The notes below the pieces were generated by a model that was not told the origin of the DNA, did no database searches, and saw nothing but the letters and a program-made list of their open reading frames with translations. From NCBI GenBank assembly GCA_016926255.1, contig JAFGOY010000035.1, forward strand, positions 1 through 64,000: DNA of 64,000 nucleotides. Direction: 5' to 3'. This DNA is from Anaerolineae bacterium (GTDB lineage Bacteria; Chloroflexota; Anaerolineae; Aggregatilineales; UBA3940). This document shows, in pieces, positions 9,201-17,289 of this stretch. The position numbers and the translations under genes are program-made. How positions within the stretch are numbered: the first letter of the stretch is position 1; every line of letters begins with the position of its first letter.

Positions 9201-9262
9201 TTGACCGACCGTCGGTCGGTGTGATATAATGCTGATTGTTAACCGACCGACCGTCGGTCGGT
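9201..9262 (+). promoter_or_regulatory. tetR promoter with two TetR-type operators
   Basis: A consensus promoter, TTGACC (9201-9206) and TATAAT (9225-9230) with an 18-bp spacer, is bracketed by two copies of ACCGACCGTCGGTCGGT: 9204-9220 over the -35/spacer and 9246-9262 just downstream of the start point. Each has 8-bp perfect arms around a central T. This arrangement fits tight autorepression by the TetR protein encoded 20 bp further on. Confidence 0.85.
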
Positions 9263-9282
9263 GAGTAGATAGAGGAAGGGAA

Positions 9283-9906
9283 ATGATGACCCGGATAGTG
9301 AAAGACCCCATCGAGCGCAGGCAGGAAATCGTGGAAGCAGCGCGAGACCTGTTCGATAGGCAGGGCTACAGGAACACGACCATCGCCGATGTGATGGATC
9401 ACCTGGGGATCGCCAAGGGGACGATTTACCACTACTTCAAATCCAAAGAGGAACTGCTGGAAGCGGTCATCGAGATGACGGTCGACGAGAGCATCGAGCA
9501 GATGCGGCGGCTGGTGGATGAGATGGAAGGCAGCGCCCTGGAGAAATTCCGGCGGCTGGTCGAGGCGGGCCGGATGGCCGACGAGCACGACGACATCCTC
9601 GATCACCTGCACCAGCCGGGCAACGTCGGGATGCACACGCAACTGCTGATGGCGGTCATCGCGAAGCAGGCCCCGCTGTACGCGGAGTTGATCCGGCAGG
9701 GCTGCGAAGAAGGCGTGTTCCAGGTGGAACATCCCCTGGAGACGGCGGAATTCGTCCTGATTGGCGTCCAGTTTCTGACCGATATGGGCATTTATCCATG
9801 GGCGGAGGAAGACCTGATGCGCCGGGCGATGGCGATCCCCGCGATGGTTGAAGCGCAGTTGAATGCGCCCGCAGGGTCATTCAACTTTCTGATCGAACAA
9901 CTGTAA
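9283..9906 (+). CDS. TetR/AcrR-family transcriptional repressor
   Basis: 207-residue regulator. The N-terminal HTH domain (about 10-57) reads IVEAARDLFDRQGYRNTTIADVMDHLGIAKGTIYHYFKSKEELLEAV, typical of TetR proteins. The C-terminal helical part would bind a ligand and dimerise. AGGAAGGG lies just before tandem ATGs (9283/9286). It probably binds the two 17-bp palindromes over its own promoter and controls the downstream CPBP protease and MFS transporter. Inducer unknown; the transporter suggests a toxic small molecule. Confidence 0.93.
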   Translation: MMTRIVKDPIERRQEIVEAARDLFDRQGYRNTTIADVMDHLGIAKGTIYHYFKSKEELLEAVIEMTVDESIEQMRRLVDEMEGSALEKFRRLVEAGRMADEHDDILDHLHQPGNVGMHTQLLMAVIAKQAPLYAELIRQGCEEGVFQVEHPLETAEFVLIGVQFLTDMGIYPWAEEDLMRRAMAIPAMVEAQLNAPAGSFNFLIEQL

Positions 9907-9944
9907 TGGAACCATTGAAAACTAAAAACGTAGGAGATATTGAA

Positions 9945-10814
9945 ATGAACGAAAACACAAAGAAAACACTGGCAAACCCCTGGATTTATTTCGCCGTTAC
10001 TTTTGCCTGGACGTGGATCATCTGGGGCATGGCGATTGCGATGGGCGTCAGCATGGAAGACGGCATGGGCATCGTCGTGCTGCTGCTGGGCGTGATCGGC
10101 CCGATGGTGACCGGCATCGCGTTCGTGTACCTCACGCAGGACAAGGAATATCGCCGTGAATACTGGAAGCGCGTGATCAGCTTCAAGCGGATACCGGGGC
10201 CCTGGTACCTGGTGATCTTCCTGTTCGTCCCGATCCTCAACTGCCTTGCGGCACTGATCGATGTTCTGGCGGGCGGCAGCGGGGCGACCTGGGGCGAAGC
10301 GGCGCTCAACGTGCTGACCAATCCCCTGTCGATCATCCCGTCGATTATGTTCTCTTCGCTGATCCCGTTCATCGAGGAACTGGGCTGGCGCGGCTACGTG
10401 CTGGATCGCCTGCAGGAGAAACGGTCGGCGCTGGTATCGAGCATCATCCTGGGTGTGGTTTGGTCGGTGTGGCACCTGCCGCTGTTCTTCGTCGAAGGGA
10501 CGTATCAGGCGGGCCTGGGAGTCGGGACACCGGCTTTCTGGCTGTTCTTCATCGCCATTGTTCCGCTGAACCTGCCCTTCACCTGGATTTATAACAACAC
10601 GAATCGCAGCACGCTGGCGGTGATCCTGTTCCACGCGATGGTCAACTTTACCGGCGAGCTGATCGCAGTCACCGTGCGGGCGGATGGGTTTGCAACGGTG
10701 CTGTGGTTTGTCGCCGCGATTGTGATCACCGTGGTCTTTGGCGCGAAGACGCTGAAGCGTGAGGCGGCAGACAATCGACTGGATGTTAATGCTGCATCAC
10801 CCGATGCTGCTTAA
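9945..10814 (+). CDS. CPBP-family intramembrane metalloprotease
   Basis: 289-residue polytopic membrane protein of the CAAX protease/bacteriocin-processing (Abi) family. Catalytic motifs are intact: EELGWRG (EExxxR), WSVWHLPLFF with the zinc His, and HAMVN (HxxxN). About eight hydrophobic segments. The ATG at 9945 has GGAG about 9 nt upstream, better than one 39 bases earlier. It follows tetR after 38 bp, so it is probably in the repressor-controlled operon. Members act in bacteriocin self-immunity, peptide processing or lipoprotein/anchor turnover; the exact role here is unknown. Confidence 0.9.
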   Translation: MNENTKKTLANPWIYFAVTFAWTWIIWGMAIAMGVSMEDGMGIVVLLLGVIGPMVTGIAFVYLTQDKEYRREYWKRVISFKRIPGPWYLVIFLFVPILNCLAALIDVLAGGSGATWGEAALNVLTNPLSIIPSIMFSSLIPFIEELGWRGYVLDRLQEKRSALVSSIILGVVWSVWHLPLFFVEGTYQAGLGVGTPAFWLFFIAIVPLNLPFTWIYNNTNRSTLAVILFHAMVNFTGELIAVTVRADGFATVLWFVAAIVITVVFGAKTLKREAADNRLDVNAASPDAA

Positions 10815-10874
10815 TATTGCTCTTTTACAAATTAATGAGGTAATCGAATTCGGCGCAGACTACCACGCGTTTCT

Positions 10875-10917
10875 GTTCCCTCTCCCTGACAGGGGGAGGG
10901 ACAGGGAGGGGGTGAAA
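10875..10917. repeat. C/G-rich intergenic palindrome
   Basis: CCCTCTCCCTGACAGGGGGAGGG followed by ACAGGGAGGGGGTG forms overlapping hairpins between the CPBP and MFS genes. It belongs with the window's other CCCCCT...AGGGGG spacers. It could attenuate or stabilise the operon transcript. Confidence 0.55.
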
Positions 10918-11020
10918 ACACCGCTATTTATTGCCTTATTATTTTGAAAATTTTTAATATAGGACTACCAATTGTTCGGGGTAGGTGGATCGCCTGCCCC
11001 GAACGAAACGAGATATTGAA

Positions 11021-12289
11021 ATGGAAAACGTCAAAACGTCAGAAAGTAAATCGATGGGCACGTTCTATGCCATCTGGTCGGCGCAGGCAGTGTCCCTGCT
11101 GGGGAGTCACCTGGTGGGGTTTGCGCTGGTCTGGTATCTCACCGACCTGACCGGGTCGGCGGTGGTGCTGGCCCTCGCGTCGATGATGCAAATGCTGCCG
11201 CAGATCGTGCTGGGGCCGTTCGCCGGGGCGCTGATCGACCGCTGGAACCGGCGGGTGGTGCTGATCGTCGCCGACAGTATCATCGCCATAGCAACACTGA
11301 TCCTCGCCTACCTGTTCCTGGTTGGTGTGGTCGAGATATGGCATATCTATATCCTGATGTTCGTCCGTTCGACCGCCGGGGGATTCCACTGGGCGGCGAT
11401 GCAGGCATCGACATCGCTGATGGTGCCGGAAAATAAACTGCCGCGCATCAATGGGCTGAACCAGTTGCTTCACGGATCGATGATGATCGCTGCGCCGCCG
11501 CTGGGCGCGCTGCTGCTCGACGTGCTGCCGATGCAGGGTATCCTCGCCATCGACGTGGTGACCGCCGTAATCGCCATCACGCCGCTGTTCTTCATCATGA
11601 TCCCCCAGCCGACGCGGGACGGTATCAGCGAGCAGGAAGGGTTCGCCGGGGTGCTGGCCGATATGCGCGAGGGCCTGACTTTCATCTGGGAGTGGAAAGG
11701 GCTGCGGCTGGTGCTGTTCCTGTCGATGCTGCTCAACTTCCTGGTGATGCCCGGTATGGCGGTACTGCCGCTGCTGGCAACCGATCACTTCGGGGGTGGG
11801 GCGCTTCAGTTAGCGTGGCTCGAAGCCTCGTTCGGCCTGGGGATGATCGCCGGGGGGCTGCTGCTCAGTATGTGGGGCGGCTTCAAGGAGAAAATCTTCA
11901 CCGGCATGCTCGGTGTGGTCGGGCTGGGCGTCGGGCTGCTGATCGTATCGGCGGCACCGGGCGCGTATCTGTGGGTTGGCGTGGCCGGGCTGCTGTTCGC
12001 CAGCCTGTGTAATGCCATGGCGAATGGAATCCTGTTTTCGATCCTGCAGATCGTCGTACCAGCCGACAAGCAGGGACGGGTGTTTACGATCCTTGTCTCT
12101 GGCGGCTCGCTGATGACCCCCATCGGTCTGGCGATTGGCGGCCCGGTGGTCGAGACCTTTGGCGTGCTGTCCTGGTTTCTGATCGGCGGGACGGCAGCGG
12201 TGATCATGGGGATCGGCGGGTTGTTCATTCCTGCGCTGAGAAACATGGAATCCGATGGCGAAGCGCGGTTGGCCGAGGGGAGTGCGTAG
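11021..12289 (+). CDS. MFS transporter
   Basis: 422-residue, about 12-helix major facilitator, resembling macrolide-efflux MefA-type (MFS_3) proteins. Motif A-like loop FAGALIDRWNRRVVLIVAD between helices 2 and 3 supports this. The ATG at 11021 is preferred; its GATATTGAAATG context repeats that of the CPBP gene. Third gene of the likely tetR-CPBP-MFS operon, so drug or metabolite export under TetR control is the natural reading. A strong hairpin follows the stop. Substrate not determinable. Confidence 0.88.
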   Translation: MENVKTSESKSMGTFYAIWSAQAVSLLGSHLVGFALVWYLTDLTGSAVVLALASMMQMLPQIVLGPFAGALIDRWNRRVVLIVADSIIAIATLILAYLFLVGVVEIWHIYILMFVRSTAGGFHWAAMQASTSLMVPENKLPRINGLNQLLHGSMMIAAPPLGALLLDVLPMQGILAIDVVTAVIAITPLFFIMIPQPTRDGISEQEGFAGVLADMREGLTFIWEWKGLRLVLFLSMLLNFLVMPGMAVLPLLATDHFGGGALQLAWLEASFGLGMIAGGLLLSMWGGFKEKIFTGMLGVVGLGVGLLIVSAAPGAYLWVGVAGLLFASLCNAMANGILFSILQIVVPADKQGRVFTILVSGGSLMTPIGLAIGGPVVETFGVLSWFLIGGTAAVIMGIGGLFIPALRNMESDGEARLAEGSA

Positions 12290-12335
12290 AGCGACGTTTA
12301 CACACCCTCCGTAAAACCGAACAAAGAGCATCGTT

Positions 12336-12364
12336 AACAGGCCAGCCGATTCGGCTGGCCTGTT
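12336..12364. terminator. Strong hairpin between convergent genes
   Basis: AACAGGCCAGCCGA and TCGGCTGGCCTGTT give a 14-bp perfect inverted repeat with a single unpaired base at the centre, followed by GGCGGTTGTATTTT. It lies between the MFS gene (+) and the beta-helix gene (-), and probably terminates the former. Confidence 0.7.
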
Positions 12365-12397
12365 GGCGGTTGTATTTTAAGATAAGCTGCTGATATG

Positions 12398-13384
12398 CTA
12401 CTCGCCCGGAAAGGGACCCCCGGGTATGGTTTTGTTTGTTCCATCTTCTACGCCGTCATATGGAACATCAAAGCCGCGCACCTTATTGTTTGTGACAGTA
12501 TTATCTGCCCCCCAGTTGCCGAGGCCGTAGTCATACCCTGAGTTCGGGTGATCGGCTCCCTCGTCGAAGATGCGATTGTTGTCATATGTTCCATTGTCCG
12601 CATAGATGTACAGTCCGATGTCCGAATTGCCGCCGATGTTGTTGTTCGAGACATCAACGACATCCGCTTCGTAGATCAGGATGGCTGTCGCCACCCAGTC
12701 GGATGTGCCCATCCACTGGTTGCCATCGATGATGTTTTGTGTCACCGAACCAAGTGCGCCATACCCCAGCTGTATGCTGTTTGCTGCGAGGTTTTCCTGT
12801 GTCGCACTTTTGCCTATTGCATTGTGGTGAATCGAGACTTCTACATCTCCATTCGCTACAATACCCGTCTTCTGATAGTCTTCGACCGTATTGTGCGAAA
12901 TCTCGACGGTGATAGTGCCCGGATGAGTACCATCAAAGGGTTCATTGCGAATTTCTATCCCATTGCCCTCCTGGCAGCCGCTGGCTCCCTGGTTGATGCC
13001 CACAATGGTGCTGTGAGTGATGCTCCCCGATGCGCCTTCAAACATGATGCCGCGCAGGCGATCATCTCCGCTGTCACATACATTGGCAAGATCTGCCGTG
13101 TTTATGTGAAGTCTTGTGACGTATGCCGTTGATCCCTCATTTTGCACCACGGCCCCGACGAAATGTCCGCCTGATGGGTCGACGGCAGTAATTTCGTGGT
13201 TAACCCCGTCCAGAGTGATCCCATCAGGAATCAGTATTGTTTCATCGGTCGTACAGTCGCTATCAAGGCGCCATGTGGCCCCCTTCTCGTTGAAGGTGCA
13301 TGTGTTCGCTGCGCTTACCGCAGGCACCAGAACCATAAGCAGCAAAAGGGGAAGGGCCACACCGATCAGTATTTTCTTTGTCAT
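12398..13384 (-). CDS. Secreted right-handed parallel beta-helix protein
   Basis: 328 residues from the ATG at 13384, which has GGGAG about 10 nt upstream. A signal peptide (KKILIGVALPLLLLMVLVPAVSAAN) is followed by an LDGVNHEITAVDPSGGHFVGAVVQNEG start and repeated parallel beta-helix coils: THSTIVGINQG, VEISHNTVEDYQKTGI, VSIHHNAIGKS, VTQNIIDGNQW, VDVSNNNIGGNSDIGLYIYADNG, VTNNKVRGF. Such NosD/pectate-lyase-like folds bind or cleave polysaccharides, or are structural. No catalytic motif is evident. Probably extracellular; monocistronic. Confidence 0.8.
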   Translation of the reverse strand: MTKKILIGVALPLLLLMVLVPAVSAANTCTFNEKGATWRLDSDCTTDETILIPDGITLDGVNHEITAVDPSGGHFVGAVVQNEGSTAYVTRLHINTADLANVCDSGDDRLRGIMFEGASGSITHSTIVGINQGASGCQEGNGIEIRNEPFDGTHPGTITVEISHNTVEDYQKTGIVANGDVEVSIHHNAIGKSATQENLAANSIQLGYGALGSVTQNIIDGNQWMGTSDWVATAILIYEADVVDVSNNNIGGNSDIGLYIYADNGTYDNNRIFDEGADHPNSGYDYGLGNWGADNTVTNNKVRGFDVPYDGVEDGTNKTIPGGPFPGE

Positions 13385-13797
13385 GTGAATTGCTCCCTTG
13401 TAAGTCGATCTTACTGGTTGGTGAATTTTCCGCATCCACCACGAAAATGGATGCAAAATTCTGACAATAACCGGCAGGCTGCAGTCATTACCTCCTTTAT
13501 CGTTGGTTTGAACTATCCTGAGATCTGTGGCGCTGGAGAATCAGTGGACTATTAACACCAAACAGTCGACGTCGAAGAAGTCAGAGAGAGGTTAACCGGA
13601 GATAGTTATGAGAATTGATGGGATGTTTGCGTGGCCAGATGCGAGTTAAAGATGCATATCATTAGCATTATGATTACATAGTAATGCAAAGTGTCTGTAG
13701 AAGTCAATATTACCACACCGGCAGAATGCCCTGCCGCCAAGGGATATTTTTTAGTCCTCAAACCTGCAGAAAATACACCACTGCTGGCCTGATGTTT
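13385..13797. other. Intergenic region, no gene supported
   Basis: A hairpin GCATCCA/TGGATGC (13433-13455) lies in the leader of the beta-helix gene. A 25-codon minus-strand frame near 13484 follows a GGAGG, but spacing is only 2 nt, so it was not called. The remainder is AT-richer than the surrounding genes and shows no clear feature. Confidence 0.5.
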
Positions 13798-14736
13798 CTA
13801 CTGCGGCAGAGAATACTGCGACACGTATTCCCAGATGACCTTTGCGCCGCTGATCTCCTTGCTGGCGATCCCCAGGTCGCCCCAGTCGTCGTCGGCGACG
13901 CCCGGCCAGGTGTGCCCCGTCCCTTCCATCGTGTAGAAAGGCAGCTCGATTCCGCCATCACAGCCAGTATAGACGGCGCGAATGACACTTGTTCCATCGT
14001 CGAGTTCGTCAATCGGGGGATCAACGGTAGGGGTGGAATCGCAGCCGTTGTGCGCGACCCAGAAATCCATCGCCTCCTGCGCGGTCAGGCCCTGCGTACC
14101 GGGAAGCGTGATCCGCTCATCGAACAGAACGGTCGGATCGGCGGTGCCGTGCATGTGGACAATCGGGATAGGGCGGTCGGCGCTGCATTCCTGGCTGGCC
14201 TTGACCGTGATCGGCCCGGCAATCGCGCCAAAGGCGGCGATCCGGTCGGAGAGTTCGCAGGCCGAGTAGCCGGTGATCATCGAGCCGTTGGAGTGGCCGG
14301 TCATATAGATGCGTGAAGTATCGATGGGTAAATCCTGCTCAAGCTGATCGAGCAGCGCGTTCAGAAAGGCCAGATCGTCCATCGCCCAGGGATCACCGCT
14401 GTGGGATTTCCACCAGCCGGAGGGATTCTCTGGATAGACGACGATGAAGCCTTCCTCCTCGCCGAGTTCCTCGAAGCCAAACTGGTGCAGATCGTCAGCG
14501 CTTGAGTTGTAGCCGTGCATCACCAGCACAACCGGCAGCGCCGCGCTGATTTCTTCCGGCATGTAGACGTAGTAGTGATAGGTGGTACCGGTGACCTTGA
14601 TATCGGCTTCGTAGTCGCGGTATTGATCGGCGTAGGCACCCGGTATCTCGTCGGGTGATGGACTGCAGGCGGCGAGGAGCATGATCGCCGCGATCATGGC
14701 CAGCGGACAGACAATCCCTATGTGCTTCTTCGACAT
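13798..14736 (-). CDS. Lipoprotein esterase of the PHB depolymerase/LpqC family
   Basis: 312 residues from the ATG at 14736 (GGGGGAGGG upstream). A lipobox LLAAC anchors it to the membrane. The alpha/beta-hydrolase core shows LVMHGYNSSADD (oxyanion region), YMTGHSNGSMITGY with nucleophile Ser in GHSNG, HMHGTADPTV with the acid Asp, and GTGHTWPG with the catalytic His. Family members hydrolyse polyhydroxyalkanoate, feruloyl or acetylxylan esters at the cell surface. All triad residues are present; the actual ester is unknown. Confidence 0.85.
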   Translation of the reverse strand: MSKKHIGIVCPLAMIAAIMLLAACSPSPDEIPGAYADQYRDYEADIKVTGTTYHYYVYMPEEISAALPVVLVMHGYNSSADDLHQFGFEELGEEEGFIVVYPENPSGWWKSHSGDPWAMDDLAFLNALLDQLEQDLPIDTSRIYMTGHSNGSMITGYSACELSDRIAAFGAIAGPITVKASQECSADRPIPIVHMHGTADPTVLFDERITLPGTQGLTAQEAMDFWVAHNGCDSTPTVDPPIDELDDGTSVIRAVYTGCDGGIELPFYTMEGTGHTWPGVADDDWGDLGIASKEISGAKVIWEYVSQYSLPQ

Positions 14737-14910
14737 GATTTCCCTCCCCCGTGTAGCGGCCAACCCGGATCAAGTGTACATGACGATCGATGCGTTGGCG
14801 AGGGAATGAAATGCACCGTCCGCTGATTTGTCAGGCGGTGGGGGTGGATGTATAACTCATCTGGCATATCGGGGTTTGGATACTTATCAATTTTGCGAAA
14901 GGGATGTACG

Positions 14911-16881
14911 ATGCAAAACCTGCTGGCAAAGACCCGCGACCTCTCACGGCGAGGGTGGCCCTGGGCACTGGCCGTATTTATCTTACTGGTGATCGTTTAC
15001 CTTCGCACGCTGCTGCCCGGAACAGCCGGGGGCGATGCCGGTGAACTCCAGTATGCAGGGCCGCTGCTGGCGCTTGTTCATCCTATGGGCCAACCTTTGT
15101 ACGTCATGCTCGGATTCCTCTGGTCGCATATCATGCCCATCGGGTCGATAGCTTGGCGCATGAACTTGCTGGCCGCGATCTTCGGTGCCGCGGGCTGTGC
15201 GTTTCTGACCTGGACGATTCACCGGCTCAGCCGGAATCCGATCGTTGCCCTGGCTGCCGGGCTGACGCTGGGATTGGGATCGACGCTCTGGGGGCAGGCT
15301 GTCATTGCTGACAAGTATGGGTTCAATGTTTTCCTGGCCTCGCTGGTAATCGGGCTTGCGTTGTGGTGGGTATCGGAACGGGATCAGCCGCATGGGGATA
15401 AGCTGCTCTACGCGCTTTGTCTGGCTTACGGATTGAGCCTGCTGCATCACCAGAGTATGTTCATGTTTGCGCCGGGATTAGGACTGCTGGTGGTTAGCAT
15501 CGAGAAGCAAAATTTGTGGAAAAACTGGCGCCGGACATTGATCTGTGCGGCGCTGGTGCTGCTGCCCGCTTTGATCATTTACCCGCTGTTTTTGCCGTTT
15601 GCCCAGGCCCGCAATCTTGCCCCGTTTATGTGGAAACCTGAGGGCTTGAAAGAGTGGATCGACTGGTGGTCGGCGCGTCATGTGGTTTCCGACGAACTGC
15701 TGGTATTCGATTCGTGGGCTAACTGGTCAAGCCAGTTGACAATTTATATCGATGCCCTGTTCTGGGATTATACCGTTGTGTTTGTCGTGGTTGCCGTCAT
15801 CGGGTTGATCCTTCTGGGCCGCCGCTTTCCCTTTGCTGTTGTATTTATGCTCGTGACCTATGTTCTGGTTGGTTCCTTGGGAGCTAATTTCCGGGCAAAT
15901 GTACGTCAGTTCACCTACTATCTACCTTCCTTCGTTATATTGGGCTATGCATACGGGATTGGATTAGGCGAAGGCTATCGAATCCTGCGCGAACGTTTCG
16001 GGACAAAGTTCTCAAAATGGCGCCTTCCGGCAGCCATTGTCGGGATCGTGCTGCTGGCAGGCGTGATCGTGATACAGTTCGGGCGGGCTTATCCCCTGCG
16101 GCGAAATGAAGCAGTCTATGGGTACCCGCTTGATGCGTATCGGCAGACACTTAAAACGGGCGATATGGGAGATCGTCTGGTGGCGAATATGGCCGATCTT
16201 CCGCAGTATGCCGTTGTGCTGGCCGATTGGGAGCAGGTCACGATCCTGTGGTACAAGCAGAAAGTCGAAGGGCTGCGGCCTGACCTGACCCTGCGCTATC
16301 CCATCGAGCAGGTGGACGATTTCGCCGGGAGAGGTCAGCCGATCTGCCTGGCGCGCATTCTGCTGGTTGGCGAAGAATGGCATCCAACCAATGTCGGGCC
16401 GCTGGTTTGCCTGAACCGCGAACCGGTCAAAGATATCCCGGAGGGTTTCACCTCGCTCGATAAGCCGCTCGTCACCGAGGAGGGAAATCCGCAGATCGAA
16501 CTGGCCGCCTATCGCCTCGACCAGGCGACCATCCCCGCCGGGCAGTATGTCCCGCTGACGCTCGCCTGGCGCGCGCTGATCGATCACCCGGAGGATTACT
16601 CGATATCGCTGCACATTCTCACCGAGGACTGGCAGCAGGTATGGTCGCAGGACGTTGCCTCCCCGGTGCTGGGCATGTACCCGACGTCGCGCTGGGTGCA
16701 GGATGAGGTAGTGGTGGATTATCACGAACTCGCCATTCCGCGCGAGATGCCGCCTGCCCGATATCTATGGACGGTCGTCGTCTACCAGCAGCGCGAGGAC
16801 GGCAGCTTTGCCCAGCTACGTGACGCCGAGGGGAATATCGAGGTGCTGGGCGGGACGTTCGAGGTTGTTCCGGCACGGTGA
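14911..16881 (+). CDS. DUF2723-family polytopic membrane protein (GT-C-like)
   Basis: 656 residues from the ATG at 14911 (AAAGGGA upstream). The N-terminal two thirds is polytopic (about 11 helices) with GTAGGDAGELQYAGPLLALVHPMGQPLY after the first helix, the hallmark acidic-loop motif of DUF2723, related to protein O-mannosyltransferase-like GT-C enzymes. The C-terminal 200 residues are soluble, probably extracytoplasmic beta-rich (LAWRALIDHPEDYSISLHIL). It likely transfers sugar from a lipid carrier to a protein or glycan. Neither donor nor acceptor can be deduced. Confidence 0.8.
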   Translation: MQNLLAKTRDLSRRGWPWALAVFILLVIVYLRTLLPGTAGGDAGELQYAGPLLALVHPMGQPLYVMLGFLWSHIMPIGSIAWRMNLLAAIFGAAGCAFLTWTIHRLSRNPIVALAAGLTLGLGSTLWGQAVIADKYGFNVFLASLVIGLALWWVSERDQPHGDKLLYALCLAYGLSLLHHQSMFMFAPGLGLLVVSIEKQNLWKNWRRTLICAALVLLPALIIYPLFLPFAQARNLAPFMWKPEGLKEWIDWWSARHVVSDELLVFDSWANWSSQLTIYIDALFWDYTVVFVVVAVIGLILLGRRFPFAVVFMLVTYVLVGSLGANFRANVRQFTYYLPSFVILGYAYGIGLGEGYRILRERFGTKFSKWRLPAAIVGIVLLAGVIVIQFGRAYPLRRNEAVYGYPLDAYRQTLKTGDMGDRLVANMADLPQYAVVLADWEQVTILWYKQKVEGLRPDLTLRYPIEQVDDFAGRGQPICLARILLVGEEWHPTNVGPLVCLNREPVKDIPEGFTSLDKPLVTEEGNPQIELAAYRLDQATIPAGQYVPLTLAWRALIDHPEDYSISLHILTEDWQQVWSQDVASPVLGMYPTSRWVQDEVVVDYHELAIPREMPPARYLWTVVVYQQREDGSFAQLRDAEGNIEVLGGTFEVVPAR

Positions 16882-16892
16882 GGGATTCATTC

Positions 16893-16921
16893 AGTCCACA
16901 GATGACACAGATGGCACGGAT
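16893..16921. repeat. Short dispersed repeat (CCACAGATGACACAGATG type)
   Basis: GTCCACAGATGACACAGATGGCACGGAT occurs here in the DUF2723-SH3b spacer. Related shorter copies are at 8421-8440 (TGTCCACAGATGTCACAGAT) and 23101-23124 (CTGACGACACGGATGGCACAGAT). Function unknown. Confidence 0.5.
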
Positions 16922-17037
16922 ATAGGTAGATAGGAGCATATTGGCGCTGGGGCTTGAAATGGTCGGGTCTGTGGACAGCACAGATTCGACCACGAATAGG
17001 GACGGCATCTTATCAAACCGGCTTAAAATAGATTAAT

Positions 17038-17066
17038 TTGACCCAATTTATCTATTATAGTATAGT
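17038..17066 (+). promoter_or_regulatory. Sigma70-like promoter for SH3b lipoprotein
   Basis: TTGACC (17038-17043) and TATAGT (17061-17066) are separated by 17 bp in an AT-rich stretch. It leaves a 5' leader of roughly 215 nt before the ATG at 17290. Nothing else recognisable lies in this 408-bp spacer. Confidence 0.6.
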
Positions 17067-17289
17067 TGACTCTCGTCGCGGTCGATCATCTATCATTTAC
17101 GTCCTCGTCAGCCTGGAAAAACTCATCTACGGTTGTTTTCGGCATAACTGAAAATCCCGTTCGAACCTGCGCCTGCTCTCCCTGCTTCTGCGACGAGATA
17201 GGCACCCCTAACGCAAGTTGATGCTTATTGGTATGTCAACACAATCAGCGGAATTTATTGGAACATTCAGACACAGGAGGAACAGGTAA

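Noticed and set aside
9204-9262. TetR operators as members of the CGACC-nnn-GGTCG repeat family
   Set aside because: They have an 8+1+8 design with no 3-nt loop and sit exactly on promoter elements; similarity of GGTCG to the mini-hairpins is probably chance.
13412-13486. Third possible leader ORF (about 25 codons, minus strand) upstream of the beta-helix gene
   Set aside because: GGAGG is only 2 nt from the ATG and the following hairpin has no T run; not strong enough beside the two better leaders.
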